Source: Isoetes taiwanensis
Taxonomy: Eukaryota > Streptophyta > Lycopodiopsida > Isoetales > Isoetaceae
Length of the DNA: 64,000 nt
NCBI GenBank assembly: GCA_021234155.1
Contig: JAJEKV010000025.1
Coordinates: 7,826,531 to 7,890,530 of the forward strand
Direction of reading: 5' to 3'
The translations under genes and the position numbers were made by a program. How positions within the stretch are numbered: position 1 is the stretch's first letter; each line of letters starts with the position of its first letter. Positions 24,301-34,596 of this stretch are shown piece by piece. The notes below the pieces were generated by a model. That model saw only the letters and a program-made list of their open reading frames with translations. It was not told where the DNA came from and ran no database searches.

Positions 24301-26290
24301 CCGTGATATAATCCAACATTGGCAATCGAATCTCGAACACATGTGGAACAAGAGCGTAAGGGTTTATGAGGAATGAAGTGAAGAAGAGAGTCAGCAACTA
24401 ATTGTATGTAGGATACGCATTGCTATTACCTCGAGTAGGAGAAGATTCTATCCGAGACAAATTGCTAACATCGCTCAAGCGAGAACATGGGATGAGCTGA
24501 AAATTGTTAATGAACAAATGCGATGAGACATATCAGCAAGTCGCAGAGGCGTATGATTGCTCGCAAAGACATAACGGCAAGATATTAGTCACTAAGAAGT
24601 TGTTTCATCATTAGGTCCCACAACCGCATGGATTCCTTTTACATGCTATTGCTTGATCAAGGTCCGGAAGAATTGAGCTTATGGACCAAGTTCAAAATAA
24701 TACCGATCAGTGTAGATTTCTAACTAGATGAATATTCAAATGATGAGACAAATAAGCCAATGAATCTCTTCATTTAATCGAGCAATATTCTAATATAAAG
24801 TATAGTACTAAATATCATGGTATTTGGTCTACAACTACAACCTCGTCTCTAAGAAATGCCGTGTATGAATTACGTAAATTTTCTCTGACCATGGGAGGTA
24901 TTTAGATACTATGATGCAAATGGGAAAGAATAATGAATAATGACCAACAAGAAATATACAACTTCATTCGTGAATGGTTAGAATTATCTGAAAAGTAAAC
25001 TCAACCCATATTCATCGGCGGGAAAAGCCGGCAAGAGGAAAGACTTTTGTTGAATTGCATATGCCCATTCATAATGCAGGCAACAAAGGTATAGTGCTTC
25101 CATGTGGTACCCACAACATTAGCCGCCTCCAATAATTCGTGGGGATCTAACAGCCCACTGCTGTTTCAACTCGTGAAGAAAATAACTAGTGTCTTCACTC
25201 AATGATAGAACGTAATTGAGTAGCGCATCTACTTATCATGATTTAAGGTAATTATCCGAATGAATTCCCAATGGCTAACAAAGCCGCCATAGAAAGTTTC
25301 ATCATCTGGCTTTCATAAACGACTATATAGAAATAGCCTCCCTTGGAGGCAAACACTTATTGGTGTCGGAGATTTCGCATTGTGTCAAGAGATGTCAAGC
25401 CAAGGAGGAGGAATGCAAAGATATAATGCGCAAAAATCCTCACATCGCGGGACAAAGTTTTCGCGGCGCTGAGATTGAACAACCAATACGTAATGACCCT
25501 TAACCGGGATGCATTTTGCTGATAAGATAGGAGAGAATTGGGAAGCATCCACGCCTCATTGATATCTTCAACATAAATTACTAGCATACAAGATAGCATT
25601 GACTTTCTATCCACCATGTTCTTCGAGATTCAACAACATGCAAGAAACGCAACATTTTGTCACCAATCAATAAAAGCCGCTGATAGTTTCTACCGATCAG
25701 ACTTAGTAGAGTTCCTAATCATGTCAAACCATATTATAGCCATGATCATATCATCAACAAGACGAAATCATATATGACCACCCCTATGCTACATCGCATT
25801 TCCTTAATAACTTCTACATTCCCCAAATACCTAACCATGAACTCAAACTTAAGGTAGGTGCTATATGTCGCTATGAAACGACTAGACATGGAAAAGGGTC
25901 CGTGAAAAATGCGAGAGTTATGGTCGGTTGACGCAATCTAAAAGTTTGTGGATGGTAAAAGTATTGTGATGAGCTAAATCAGAGGATGCATGCGGCCTAC
26001 CCAATCTCTAGACCTAATTTCTTTATCACCGTAGAATCGGGCCCTGACCATCCACAAAGCAAGAATTACCCCTTCGATTGTCTTATACACCACCTTCAAC
26101 AAATGTCAAGGATTAACATTGATCAAGGCTATTACCTAATCTTCATACCAATGTGTATTCAGACATGGCCTATACACCCAGACTTACACGCGATGCAGAC
26201 AAGACAAGATTCCACTCATCCTCCTCTTTTCACCGTGAGTACACTTACCAGTGCACTTGTGCTAATGAGGCACGCTTAAATCTTCTTTTA
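21398..26290 (+). pseudogene. decayed Helitron Rep/helicase
   Basis: A rolling-circle transposon protein broken by many stops and frameshifts. Order of recognisable parts: an Arg/Glu-rich N-terminus of repeated RERYANL..EDRERIR units (21400-21960); the Rep region with KRGLP at about 23524-23540, VQKFMIH at 23648-23668 and a YNAFLLRELACHI stretch near 23814-23850; the TWDELKIVNEQM block at about 24487 and TYQQVAEAY at about 24527; then the Pif1-type helicase with a damaged Walker A region (about 25020), PMANKAAIESF (about 25269), NHELKLKVGA (about 25830) and TTFNKCQGLTL (about 26089-26120). The His pair expected after KRGLP (H-x-H) is lost, so the nuclease is dead. Helitrons nick and peel single strands and often capture host DNA. 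The 5' TC and 3' hairpin-CTRR ends were not found. Confidence 0.85.
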
Positions 26291-26584
26291 TGCATCACAT
26301 AAGATAGACATCAATACTCTTTTAAAAGATATAACCTTCTTCTTTTATGAGTATCACATGTAAAATTTTCTCTCAATCCTCCCTCTCGTGATATGTCTTA
26401 GTAAAAAAGAAGAAAAAACCGGACTTCAAATGAGGTAATGATTCTTTGCCTTTGCTGTGCACCTACTATGTGCTCTTATGATACATGGTTTGTTGTTCGA
26501 CCACCATGAGATTCCTTCATCCATGTTTTATCATACTAAGGAAATAATACAACAAATACATAAATAAAAAATAAATAATGAAAA
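26291..26584. other. probable 3' flank of the Helitron
   Basis: AT-rich. It contains a near-repeat of 'tcttcttttatg' (26281 and 26338). I looked for a terminal hairpin plus CTRR and did not find a clear one. Confidence 0.4.
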
Positions 26585-27095
26585 ATCATCAGCGGTGTTG
26601 GTCTAGGTGGTTGCTGGTTATGGACGCACCCCCACCCAAAGCTCAAACCCACCGACTCAACACGCGATGGTGCAAAAAAGGAAACAAAAATATAAAGGAT
26701 ATACATCACAAGTAGCCTAGTGGTCAAGCTATTGGTTATGGGCCACCCCACCAAAGTTCAAAACCCAATCGACTACCACCTGATGCTGCAAAATCAAAAT
26801 AATAAATGAAAAGATATCCATCGCAGCGCCAGTGGTTGCCATTGGTTCCGGGCTACCCCACCCAAAGCTCTCAAAAGCCATTGGTTTCGGGCCACCCCTA
26901 CCCAGTTCAAAACCCACCACTACCATCGATGGCAAAAATCAACAATAAAATGAAAAGATATCCATCGCTATGCTCTAGCAAGTGGTCAAGCCATTGGTTC
27001 TCAAGCGACCCCCATCTAGTGGCCGCTTCATTGGTTCCGCTTACCCCATCCGTGCTTAAAACCCACCGACTACCATCTCCGATGGTGCAAAAAAT
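26585..27095 (+). repeat. tandem array of tRNA-derived SINE-like units
   Basis: Four head-to-tail units, roughly 115-145 bp each, begin near 26590, 26710, 26825 and 26969. Each has an A-box-like segment (best copy: tagcctagtgg at 26713), a B-box-like segment about 40 nt later (gttcaaaaccca), a 'gactacca...gatg.tgcaaaa' tail and an A-rich joint with 'atatccatcgc'. Units three and four carry an internal duplication of the 'ccattggttc' portion. Tail and box spacing fit a tRNA-derived SINE; tandem organisation is unusual for SINEs. No exact tRNA parent was identified. Confidence 0.6.
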
Positions 27096-27284
27096 ATAAA
27101 GAACTAGAAAGAATCGGTCGTGAAAACATTGCTACAACAAATGGAAAATGGTGGGAATCGCATGGTCGCCGCACTACGTACCCCATGGGGATCCTATGGG
27201 CAAATCTAAAACACAAGGCAATTATAGCGCAGGTTCAAATCCCGCATGTTTTCGAATTGATACATAATCAAAGAATATCTTTAG

Positions 27285-27470
27285 TCTATAAGCGACAGAA
27301 AACATGAATAACAGGAAAGAGAAATCTATAGCCTATATGTGATCCTTATCCTTAAACATGAATATCCGGAAAGGGAAATTTATAGCTATATGTGATCCTT
27401 ATCCTATAGCCTATAAGTGATCCGTAGCCTTATATAAGTGACTGAGAACATGAATAGCTGGGAAGAGAAT
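27285..27470 (+). repeat. minisatellite, three diverged units of 65-90 bp
   Basis: The units share 'aacatgaata', 'ggaaag.gaaat.tatag' and 'tatatgtgatccttatcct'. Unit length varies through internal repeats of 'cctata.gtgatcc'. No coding potential. Confidence 0.65.
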
Positions 27471-27789
27471 ACCAAGGCGCCTTTGGCCGTACAAGGAGCA
27501 GTTCTCTTGTAGGTATTAAGATATTGCCAAAATTTATTGAGCTTGCTTGCATAGCGAATACTGTAGCATCAAGCATCAAACATCTGTTGTAGTATGAAAT
27601 ATCTACATCACGATAACTAGCATGCGAGGTAAACATTAGCAAGCAATGGAATATGAAGCATAAAGAAGGCAATCAATGCAATAGGACATGGTACAAGTCT
27701 TCCATAATTTAATCGGTTCTGAATACATATAAAGGTAACAAAATATAGGAAGAAATGATCTCATACATTGTAGTACAAGCATTTAGAAT

Positions 27790-28645
27790 CAAGTAGAATA
27801 TGCAGAGTCAATGTCACAATGCTTGCTACATGTTCTCCTCGTATTGGTCGTTCTTGGAAAACAGGAGAACAATGAGATGTGTTGAGCCCATATGTTGCTT
27901 AAGTCATGCATTTGAGAAGACGGTTCTGCAAATTTATCACATTGTGATTCTTCCGCACAAATGCCTCGTCCTTCCCGCGTAAATACCACTTCAAATATAA
28001 TACTTCTATCCATATCCTCAATCTAAAATGCAAAGTGTACAAGGCGAAAAGGTGCCATCGGTAAATAAGCTTGTTATCCATCAATGCCTCCACAGTCATG
28101 GCCCTGTCCTGTATGAATCCAATTAGTTGGCTCGAACTTCGGCAAAATAAGTGATGCCCATCGACATTTTCATCTCAAATCCACTCCAAAACCCCTAACA
28201 AGTCAATTAATTTCAATCAGCAGTTGCACAAAACCGAAACCGATGACATCCTCTTGGAACTCGTATGAGTATCAAAGATTAAGTCCAAAGATTTTTATAT
28301 AAAAGATTTCAAACCAACCTTTGTACATAAACATACAAAAAGTCCTGCAAAATTTGAGAAATGGCACGTAGATTTTCTCTCGTTGTAGCCTCGTGTGGGA
28401 AGCCTTCCCAACAACACTTTGTTTCAAGGCCTCGTGAAGAACCAGAGGCCTATTTTGCATCAAGCATGCTACCGCGATTCAGTATAAATTCCATATGGGC
28501 CATAGGATAGTTGGGCATGTTGATTTCCAAGCTAACTTCAAATCCTCCCCGCATAGAATCCAATGGATGTTTTAATATCAAGTATGATGCAACAAGCTTG
28601 GCTTCATCTTTCACACTTTATTCCTTTATGAAATATTACTGATAC
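27790..28645 (-). pseudogene. decayed coding region, family not recognised
   Basis: On the minus strand a long frame runs from about 28610 to 28320 with a single internal TAG near 28448. It follows an acceptor-like 'ggaataaag' and reads DEAKLVASYLILKHPLD, then EINMPNYPMAHMEF, then TTRENLRAISQIL. Further down the same strand, fragments such as EDMDRSIIFEVVFTREG (about 28010) and CAEESQCDKFAEPSSQMHDL continue in other frames. Amino-acid usage looks like a real protein rather than a chance AT-rich frame. I cannot name the family. It may be a dead host gene copy or an accessory gene of the neighbouring mobile DNA. Confidence 0.45.
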
Positions 28646-29688
28646 ACATCTCGCATTGTAACTTAGGCATCAGAGAGTCCGCTTTAATTTGTCTACATCT
28701 TAATCAATACATACCCAGCCTCAGTGACATTCTAGAGAATTGGTAGTGACCAAAATCACAGATCAGTAGGATCAAGACTCGATTTACAAACAAAACTAAA
28801 CCTTGTCAATTTAACTCAATACGCCACTTTCTAAACCTTTATACGCTTAGAGGTCACGCGACAATTCAAAGATAATTCCGGAAAGACAAAAGAGAAACAA
28901 AGGGGTGAGGTTCAACCTTTGGCGTGGCCCGGACATCGACAGCTGTGGATCCTGCTTAGTTCATGTGTCTCTACATCAATTTTCCATGGATTCCGCAGTA
29001 AGACACAAGATGGCATGTTGATAACCAAAACATTCGTGAGAGCATGTATATATATAATTAGTTCAATTCATGTCTCTGTTTTTCATCAAAACATTCTTTT
29101 AGAGAAAAGGCTTCGTATATTTACTCTGGCTAAATGTGGCGGATGCACCAGAGCTTTGAAGCTTAGCGGATGATTGGGGGATATCTTGAAGCAGCATCTT
29201 CCTCTGTTGCTCTTTAAAATCTTAAAACAAATCTTTCATTTTGAAAACAGACGGAATCAGTCTTATAAGAGTGGTCCAATCTGCTGGCCAAATATGCATC
29301 CCTTGAATCTGTCTGCAGCATAACATAGTGTCTTCACAACCCGAAAATAAACCCAGAACCCGCAGCACCTGCATACCTTAGACAGAGAATGCTTCAGATA
29401 ACCCTAAAATAACCCTAAAGTGAAAGAGCTCGATGCTTGCATGTATGGAATTTAAACAATAAAATACGGAGTGCACTCTCCTCGTGCAGTACGACTAACA
29501 AATCATATAAAAAGCATAGGAAAAGATGTATAAAAATACAAAAGAAACCCCCTGTCATTGTGCTACATATTGGTCTTTTTTAATGTTTAATATTGATGTG
29601 AAATTGGAACAAGAATGAGGTTTTCGATTGTTTAATAATGATTGTTTAGTTGAAGATGAAGCCTATCGATGTTTTCAACATGTTTGCA
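28646..29688. other. AT-rich spacer
   Basis: The plus frame at 28919-29173 has no motif. No repeat pair or element ends seen. Confidence 0.4.
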
Positions 29689-29724
29689 AGTGTGTGTGTG
29701 TGTGTGTGTGCGTGTGTGTGTGTA
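29689..29724. repeat. (TG)n microsatellite
   Basis: About 17 TG dinucleotides, interrupted once by TGCG near 29710. The Cys/Val-rich frames across it are artefacts of the repeat. Confidence 0.95.
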
Positions 29725-30109
29725 AGTTTTTTGAAGAACGCGGTTTTACTTCAAATTATACACTCAAAATATTACGTACCTGCAGTAAGAAATGTCCCAA
29801 GCATCAATCACTTTTTAGATGATCACTCCATATTGAATTTAATAACATCAGCCAATTGGAGATCCTAAAGCAATTATACAACTTCTTACTTAATTCTTGA
29901 AGCACCACTTGAGAAGAAATATACGCTATCATAAAAGACCTTCTTCGCCTCGCTCCATACACCTATATTAGCCAAGACTTGTTATGTGAAATGCAATCCT
30001 TTTTAGAAGTGTACCAATCGATTTGGATAAATAATTCAAAAGAAAGTGCCGACTATCCAAAAGATACTCCAAAAAGAGAATGCAACCAGACCTAATACTA
30101 CTCACCAGA
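29725..30109. other. probable 3' end region of the split LINE
   Basis: On the minus strand this would follow the zinc-knuckle coding of the LINE to its right. Frames are broken and no poly(A) tail was pinned down. Confidence 0.35.
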
Positions 30110-30254
30110 CACAAATAAATGCTTGCCCAATGTTTCAATGCACCGCCTCACACATTGGGCAAAGTGGGCTTACTCCCAAGGCTTAAAGCAATGAACCATC
30201 CGATTAACTCTCAAAGAGCTTATGAATCACCCGCCAAAGTAGAACATTTATCTT
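30110..30254 (-). mobile_element. LINE copy A, C-terminal zinc-knuckle piece (left of the insertion)
   Basis: On the minus strand, reading away from 30254: INVLLWRVIHKLFE, then stops, then SPLCPMCEAV. This matches residue for residue in spacing the zf-RVT tail of LINE copy B at 49.6-49.8 kb (STLWWQLLHRCL ... CPLCKRQVES). It is cut exactly where the DIRS-like block starts, and the preceding piece of the same protein is found at 39899 onwards. Dead: several stops. Confidence 0.75.
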
Positions 30255-30304
30255 TGAATTTATCTTCGTGATAACGGCAAGAAGATAAATGTAATTGTCA
30301 AAAC
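30255..30304 (+). repeat. left end of the DIRS-like element
   Basis: About 50 bp, from gaatttatcttcgtg to aattgtcaaaac. It is the left-end part of the palindromic site and lacks the outer 'gttttgacaat' present in the complete sites, because the flank here is LINE sequence ('acatttatcttt'). Confidence 0.75.
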
Positions 30305-31469
30305 TATCAAGATGCGCTTTGGCGCTAGGTTTTCCTACCTTTTTATATACCCCCTTCTCTCTCTCCATCCCCATCAGCTCATCTCCGCGATCTCCTTCCG
30401 CCATTTTACCAGCCTTCCCCACGTTCTCAGAAATTCCTTCGAAAGTGTTTTTTTCTTGCTTACCTTGCCATTCTCACCACCTCGCCTATCCTTTTGCCTA
30501 ATTTTGTGTTGCCATTGGTCTTCTTACTCCAATCGTTTTTCCCTTTATTCGGGCTTTGCTCTGCTTTGATTTCACCGGGGTTCTACTCTCTCGCTTTCCT
30601 CTGCACCAAAGGCGCTTTGCTAGCTTTCCCATTATCCTGGGCTTTTGGTTTTCACGCTGATTGTCGCTCTTGTGGCACTTAAGTTGGGTATCGGAACCCT
30701 AAGATTTAGCTGTGGTATGATCTTGGCTGCTGAACTCGCCAGCAAAGCAATCACCGCTTGCCCTTCTCTCGACATCCCACTTGTGTTTATTTTCGCTTCC
30801 CGTTTGTGGCTGCTCCATGGTTAAGTGCAGTTTTTTCTCAAGATTGTTCTCTTTGATGCCGCTAATAGGAGAGCCTGGTTTTTAGAAGGCAAATCAAGTG
30901 GCTGGGCACTGTCATGGTTTTCGCTGCACAGTAGGCATTTTAAGTTCAAGGACCCTTATTTCAGAAGGCAATACACCGCTTCAAATTTTGTTTGAATCTC
31001 GGCCGATTGTGAAGGCGACTCCGCCTCGCCCCTGGCGCGTGAGCAACCTCGTGTGGGTACGTGCCATTTAGTTTCTTTGCAGACCGTTCTAGACTTTTGT
31101 GATCTGCATAATGCCCGTGACATTGCTGGCGGTAACGTCCAAGGTCGAGGCCATTAGGGCCGGGTAAACGCCTCTAGGGGAGACCTCGACCCATCGGCAG
31201 GATGCTTTTAGCTGACTTCCGATGATCACCCTGCCCGCCTTGGGCCAAAGGGATGGAACAAATGGGCCGGCTCCAATAGGGATGATCAAGGTGAGTTGAT
31301 GCTAAGATAACAAATGCTGCAGCTTAAAGAGATCGAGAGGAAAAGCAAGAAGTCCGTAACCCAAATAATGGGGTTTGAGAGCAACATGAGATATTATTCA
31401 TTTCTATAATGAAGTTGAGGATGTCTTGTTGATATTGAGAGCAAATTCCAGGATTTATGAACTTATGAT
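30305..31469 (+). other. 5' leader of the autonomous DIRS-like copy
   Basis: It carries a 'tttttatata' TATA box at about 30338-30347 and then 'ctctccatccccatcagctcatct', shared with the leaders after 34596 and 38556. The rest contains short broken frames. A DIRS element would usually have a gag-like ORF here; none is intact, though 31089-31290 might be a remnant. Confidence 0.5.
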
Positions 31470-32954
31470 GTGGTTATATTTTGCATTGATAAAGATGTTG
31501 ATGCTAATTCTATTGCCTGCACCCATGCCCTTAGCAGTCGCTTGAGAGATCATTTTCCATTTTGGCAGTCTATTTGTAATAGCTCTATGGTGTTGGATTG
31601 GATAAAGAATGGTTACAATCTCCCTTGGCTGTTTTCCCCTCCTTCACAACCTTGGTCTAAACCAAACCATAAGCTTGTTGCTCGCCACTCTTCCTTTGTG
31701 CACTCTGCCATTCATGACTTGATTAAGGCGGGTGCGGCCGTTGAGTCTCTTTCTACCCCTTTCATTTGCTCTCCCCTAGGGGTGGTCCCCAAAGCAGGTA
31801 ATAAATTTCGTTTGATCTTGGACCTCCGTTATGTAAACCAATTCTTAGAGTGTAAGGCTTTTAAATACGAAACCATCAGTGAGTTGCCAACAGTTTTGAG
31901 AAGGGGTGATGGCTTATTTACCATAGACCTTCATTCCGGCTATCACCATGTGGCTATGCATCCTTCAGCTTGGACTTATTTGGGTTTCCAATTTCAGGGC
32001 AAGTCTTATATGTTCACAGCCCTCCCTTTTGGTCTATCCACTGCTTGCTATGTGTTCACTAAACTGATCCGTCAGATTGTTAAACATTTTAGAGCTAACT
32101 CCATTCGTTGTATTCCCTATGTGGATGACTTCATTTTTGCAGTGGCTGCTGAACATTTTTACTCCTCACGTGCTTTTGTCTTACAAGCTTTTAACTCTGC
32201 TGGGTTTGTTATTGCTCCACACAAGTGTCAACTTGAGCTCTCTTTTGAGGTGAAGTTTCTAGGGTATATGGTCAATTCTAAGTCAGGACTCTTATCCATT
32301 GCACCACAACGCCGACAAAAGTTTTTGGATTTGGCCGGGTCGCTTTCTAAAGAGACTAGGGTGCCTGCTCGCAAATTTGCTTCCTTCCTGGGTATGATTG
32401 CTTCATTCAAAGCTGTGTTTGGTCCCTTTTGTAAACTCCTTAGTTTTAACCTTTTGAATCTTTATGCTTCCATTGCCTCTTGGTCCCAGATTGTTCACTT
32501 GAACCCACTTGCTGTCGTTGAGATTGATGCTTGGTCGCAGTGGTTCGATTTGTTGAATTATGCTCTCATTTGGGAACCAGCTTCTCCTGCAATTTCTTTA
32601 TCCTATGATGCCAGTGGCTCTGGGTGGAGTGTGTGGGTTCATGATACTGCTATGTGTAATGAGTTTAGTGGAACTTTTGATGAAACCGAGCGATCTTTAT
32701 CATCTACAGCCAGAGAGCTTTCAGCCCTGGCTCATTTCCTTGAGTTTCATGCTGTGAACCTTGCTGGAAGACGCCTGCTTGCATATGGAGACTCCTTAAA
32801 TTGCTTCTATATTTTGAACAAAGGGGGCTCTCAGATCCCGGCCCTCCATTGTCTGTGTCTTCAGATCTTTACTTTATGTCTTCGTCATAACATCATCCTG
32901 AAGCGCTTGGATTCCCGTGGCCTCAATCGTTGGGCGATTATTTGTCTAAGCTGA
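31470..32954 (+). CDS. reverse transcriptase-RNase H of a DIRS-like element
   Basis: 494 residues; the open frame begins at a GTG, so the true start is uncertain. Reverse transcriptase: STPFICSPLGVVPK near residue 92-106 and FRLILDLRYVN; the first catalytic Asp in FTIDLHSGYHH (about 153); LPFGLSTA; the YVDDFIF box at about 216. RNase H: SYDASGSGW near 378, ARELSALAHFLE, then AYGDSLNCFYIL, all with expected acidic residues. The motifs PFICSPLGVVPK and DASGSGW are of the DIRS/Ngaro kind rather than copia or gypsy. The frame breaks at about 32935 (a one-base loss inside the final RWAD.LS motif). Coding resumes in another frame with DFDDYSLTPEVFRI, then DRFANLDNHLLPNFNCWHP, the conserved linker seen in DIRS proteins before the recombinase. 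It copies element RNA to DNA in the cell. Confidence 0.9.
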   Translation: MVIFCIDKDVDANSIACTHALSSRLRDHFPFWQSICNSSMVLDWIKNGYNLPWLFSPPSQPWSKPNHKLVARHSSFVHSAIHDLIKAGAAVESLSTPFICSPLGVVPKAGNKFRLILDLRYVNQFLECKAFKYETISELPTVLRRGDGLFTIDLHSGYHHVAMHPSAWTYLGFQFQGKSYMFTALPFGLSTACYVFTKLIRQIVKHFRANSIRCIPYVDDFIFAVAAEHFYSSRAFVLQAFNSAGFVIAPHKCQLELSFEVKFLGYMVNSKSGLLSIAPQRRQKFLDLAGSLSKETRVPARKFASFLGMIASFKAVFGPFCKLLSFNLLNLYASIASWSQIVHLNPLAVVEIDAWSQWFDLLNYALIWEPASPAISLSYDASGSGWSVWVHDTAMCNEFSGTFDETERSLSSTARELSALAHFLEFHAVNLAGRRLLAYGDSLNCFYILNKGGSQIPALHCLCLQIFTLCLRHNIILKRLDSRGLNRWAIICLS

Positions 32955-33401
32955 GGGATTTTGATGACTATAGTTTGACGCCTGAGGTTTTTCGCATTAT
33001 TGACCTAGCCTGGGGACCCATGATTGGGATCGTTTTGCTAACTTAGACAATCATCTCCTACCTAATTTCAATTGTTGGCACCCTATCCCGGGAGATCCTT
33101 GCCCTCCGGATGTTTTTCTCTCCTCTTGGAATGGTGCAAATAACTATTGCTTCCCCCCCGGCCTTGACTTTTAAAGCGTTTACGTTTGCTAGAGCACGCA
33201 AAGCCGTGATCTTTCATACCACATGGTGGTTTTTCATTGGGAGTGGGACTCCATGGTGGCCAGCCCTTTCACGGCGATCTTTGGAGAATGGGATTCAAAG
33301 ATTATAGATCATTTGTACTTTAGGTGAGGTGGAAAAGATGTTTTTGTTCAGGAGTTTTGGCTAATGTTGGATGGTGACAATGACTTGCTTGAGTTGAAGA
33401 A
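32955..33401 (+). pseudogene. frameshifted linker between RNase H and recombinase
   Basis: It continues the polymerase protein in other frames: KLRDFDDYSLTPEV, then after a second shift near 33018 DRFANLDNHLL and DVFLSSWNGANNYCFPP. Further breaks follow near 33165. At least two small indels separate it from the reading frame upstream, so this copy probably cannot make the whole protein. Confidence 0.75.
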
Positions 33402-33419
33402 TTGTTTTCAAAGTTGTTG

Positions 33420-34313
33420 ATGTCTTCTAGATCTGGAAGTACTTTGAGAGGTTATCAACATGCTTGGAATCTTTTCAAGAATTGGTGCAAGTCCAAGAAC
33501 CTAGCTTACCCCACCACGATTCTTCTACTATTTGCCTTTTTTCTCACATTCCTCATGTCTTCCTTTTCTAATCCATTGGCGCGTGTCAGCTCCACCATTG
33601 CTGCTGTTGCTTTTTATCACATTCTTGCTGGCTACCCGAAGCCTACAGATCATCCTCTAGTTGCTCTTGCCCGAGACGTGGCTAAGAGGTTATCCACCCC
33701 GTCGCTTAAGAAGAAACAACCCATTCTTCCTCATATGATCCGCAAGCTTTTCGACCAATTTGCTCATCCTGCAGCTCCTCTTTTGGACATTATGAGATGT
33801 ACAGCTATTGTGCTTGCCTTTGTCGCATTCCTACGCAGTAAGGAGTTGCTATCTTTGCTTTGGAATGAGATATTGATTCTGGATACCCACGCGAGCCTTT
33901 TCATTCATTCCTCAAAGACAGACCAGTTGGGGGTTGGTGCCTGGGTCTCTATTGCACGTCTTTCTGGTCCTTATTGCCCTGTTAGCCTTCTGGAAAGATT
34001 GTTGAATTTGGGTAATTTTGCTGAAGTAGATGGTGCGGCTGGTGGCCATTTGATCAGAGGTGTCCGCGTGACGCGTCATGGTTGTTTTTTGAGGAGAAAA
34101 TCTGTTTCTTATTCTACTCTGAGGACTTGGTACAAGCATTGTCTTTCTGCTATTGGTGAAGATGCTAGTATCTTTGGTACCCATTCTGCAAGAAGGGGGG
34201 GAGCCACTTCGGCAGCCGCTTTGAATGTTCCAGATAGGATCTTCAAGGCACATGGTCGCTGGCGTTCTGAGTCTGCTAAAGATGGTTATATTTGCCCTTC
34301 CTTGCAGCAGTAG
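33420..34313 (+). CDS. tyrosine recombinase of a DIRS-like element
   Basis: 297 residues from the ATG at 33420. An N-terminal core-binding-like part (STLRGYQHAWNLFKNWC) is followed by the catalytic part. Visible active-site residues: Arg about 139 in FLRSKELL, Lys about 166 in SSKTDQ, His about 255 and Arg about 258 in HSARRGGAT, His about 278 in HGRWRS, and Tyr about 290 in DGYI. This is the full R-K-HxxR-H-Y set, so the enzyme looks intact. It would join a circular DNA copy of the element to a target by cutting one strand at a time through a covalent tyrosine link. It lies 3' of the polymerase ORF, as is usual for the DIRS order, and was probably made from the same RNA. No methyltransferase domain seen. 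Confidence 0.92.
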   Translation: MSSRSGSTLRGYQHAWNLFKNWCKSKNLAYPTTILLLFAFFLTFLMSSFSNPLARVSSTIAAVAFYHILAGYPKPTDHPLVALARDVAKRLSTPSLKKKQPILPHMIRKLFDQFAHPAAPLLDIMRCTAIVLAFVAFLRSKELLSLLWNEILILDTHASLFIHSSKTDQLGVGAWVSIARLSGPYCPVSLLERLLNLGNFAEVDGAAGGHLIRGVRVTRHGCFLRRKSVSYSTLRTWYKHCLSAIGEDASIFGTHSARRGGATSAAALNVPDRIFKAHGRWRSESAKDGYICPSLQQ

Positions 34314-34534
34314 TTGCTTGTTTCCCGTTCCTTAGGTTTAGGTTCTACAGAACCCAGTGCTTTAGCCCTTTTGTTGGACTCCTCTTTCCCTCCTCCTCCC
34401 CATAAGTGACCTGCGACTTGGCTGCCTCTATTTTCAGCATTTGTATCTCTTGTTGTTGTTAGTGGAGATGCCCAGATGTGGCTTTCTTTCTCTTGTGCTT
34501 TCTTCTACCCTTTACCTCTTCTAGTTAGCTTGCT
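34314..34534 (+). other. 3' tail of the autonomous DIRS-like copy
   Basis: It contains 'cagcatttgtatctcttg' and 'gtggagatgcccagatgtgg' (34437-34485), then a pyrimidine-rich run ending 'agttagcttgctggttttgacaat'. The same tail recurs before the site at 38495 and at 39830-39898, which marks it as the right end of the family. Confidence 0.75.
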
Positions 34535-34596
34535 GGTTTTGACAATTGAATTTATCTTCGTATAACGATAAGAAGATAAATGTAATTGTCAAAACC
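34535..34596. repeat. palindromic site B (complete)
   Basis: An imperfect palindrome of 62 bp with arms of about 26 bp: ggttttgacaatt...atttatcttc reads back as gaagataaat...aattgtcaaaacc. It is the junction between the right end of the coding copy and the left end of the next copy. Symmetric arms around a short spacer are what tyrosine recombinases bind. Confidence 0.85.

Noticed and set aside
27123-27254. tRNA-like T-arm (gcaggttcaaatcccgc) with a matching aaaacat/atgtttt pair
   Set aside because: The spacing is about 130 nt, and no A-box, D-arm or anticodon arm can be folded; at best a SINE scrap.
29628-29868. Cys/Val-rich frames of 64 and 72 codons
   Set aside because: They are translations of the TG microsatellite.
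32228-32410. Minus-strand frame inside the RT gene
   Set aside because: Shadow of the reverse transcriptase/RNase H coding frame.
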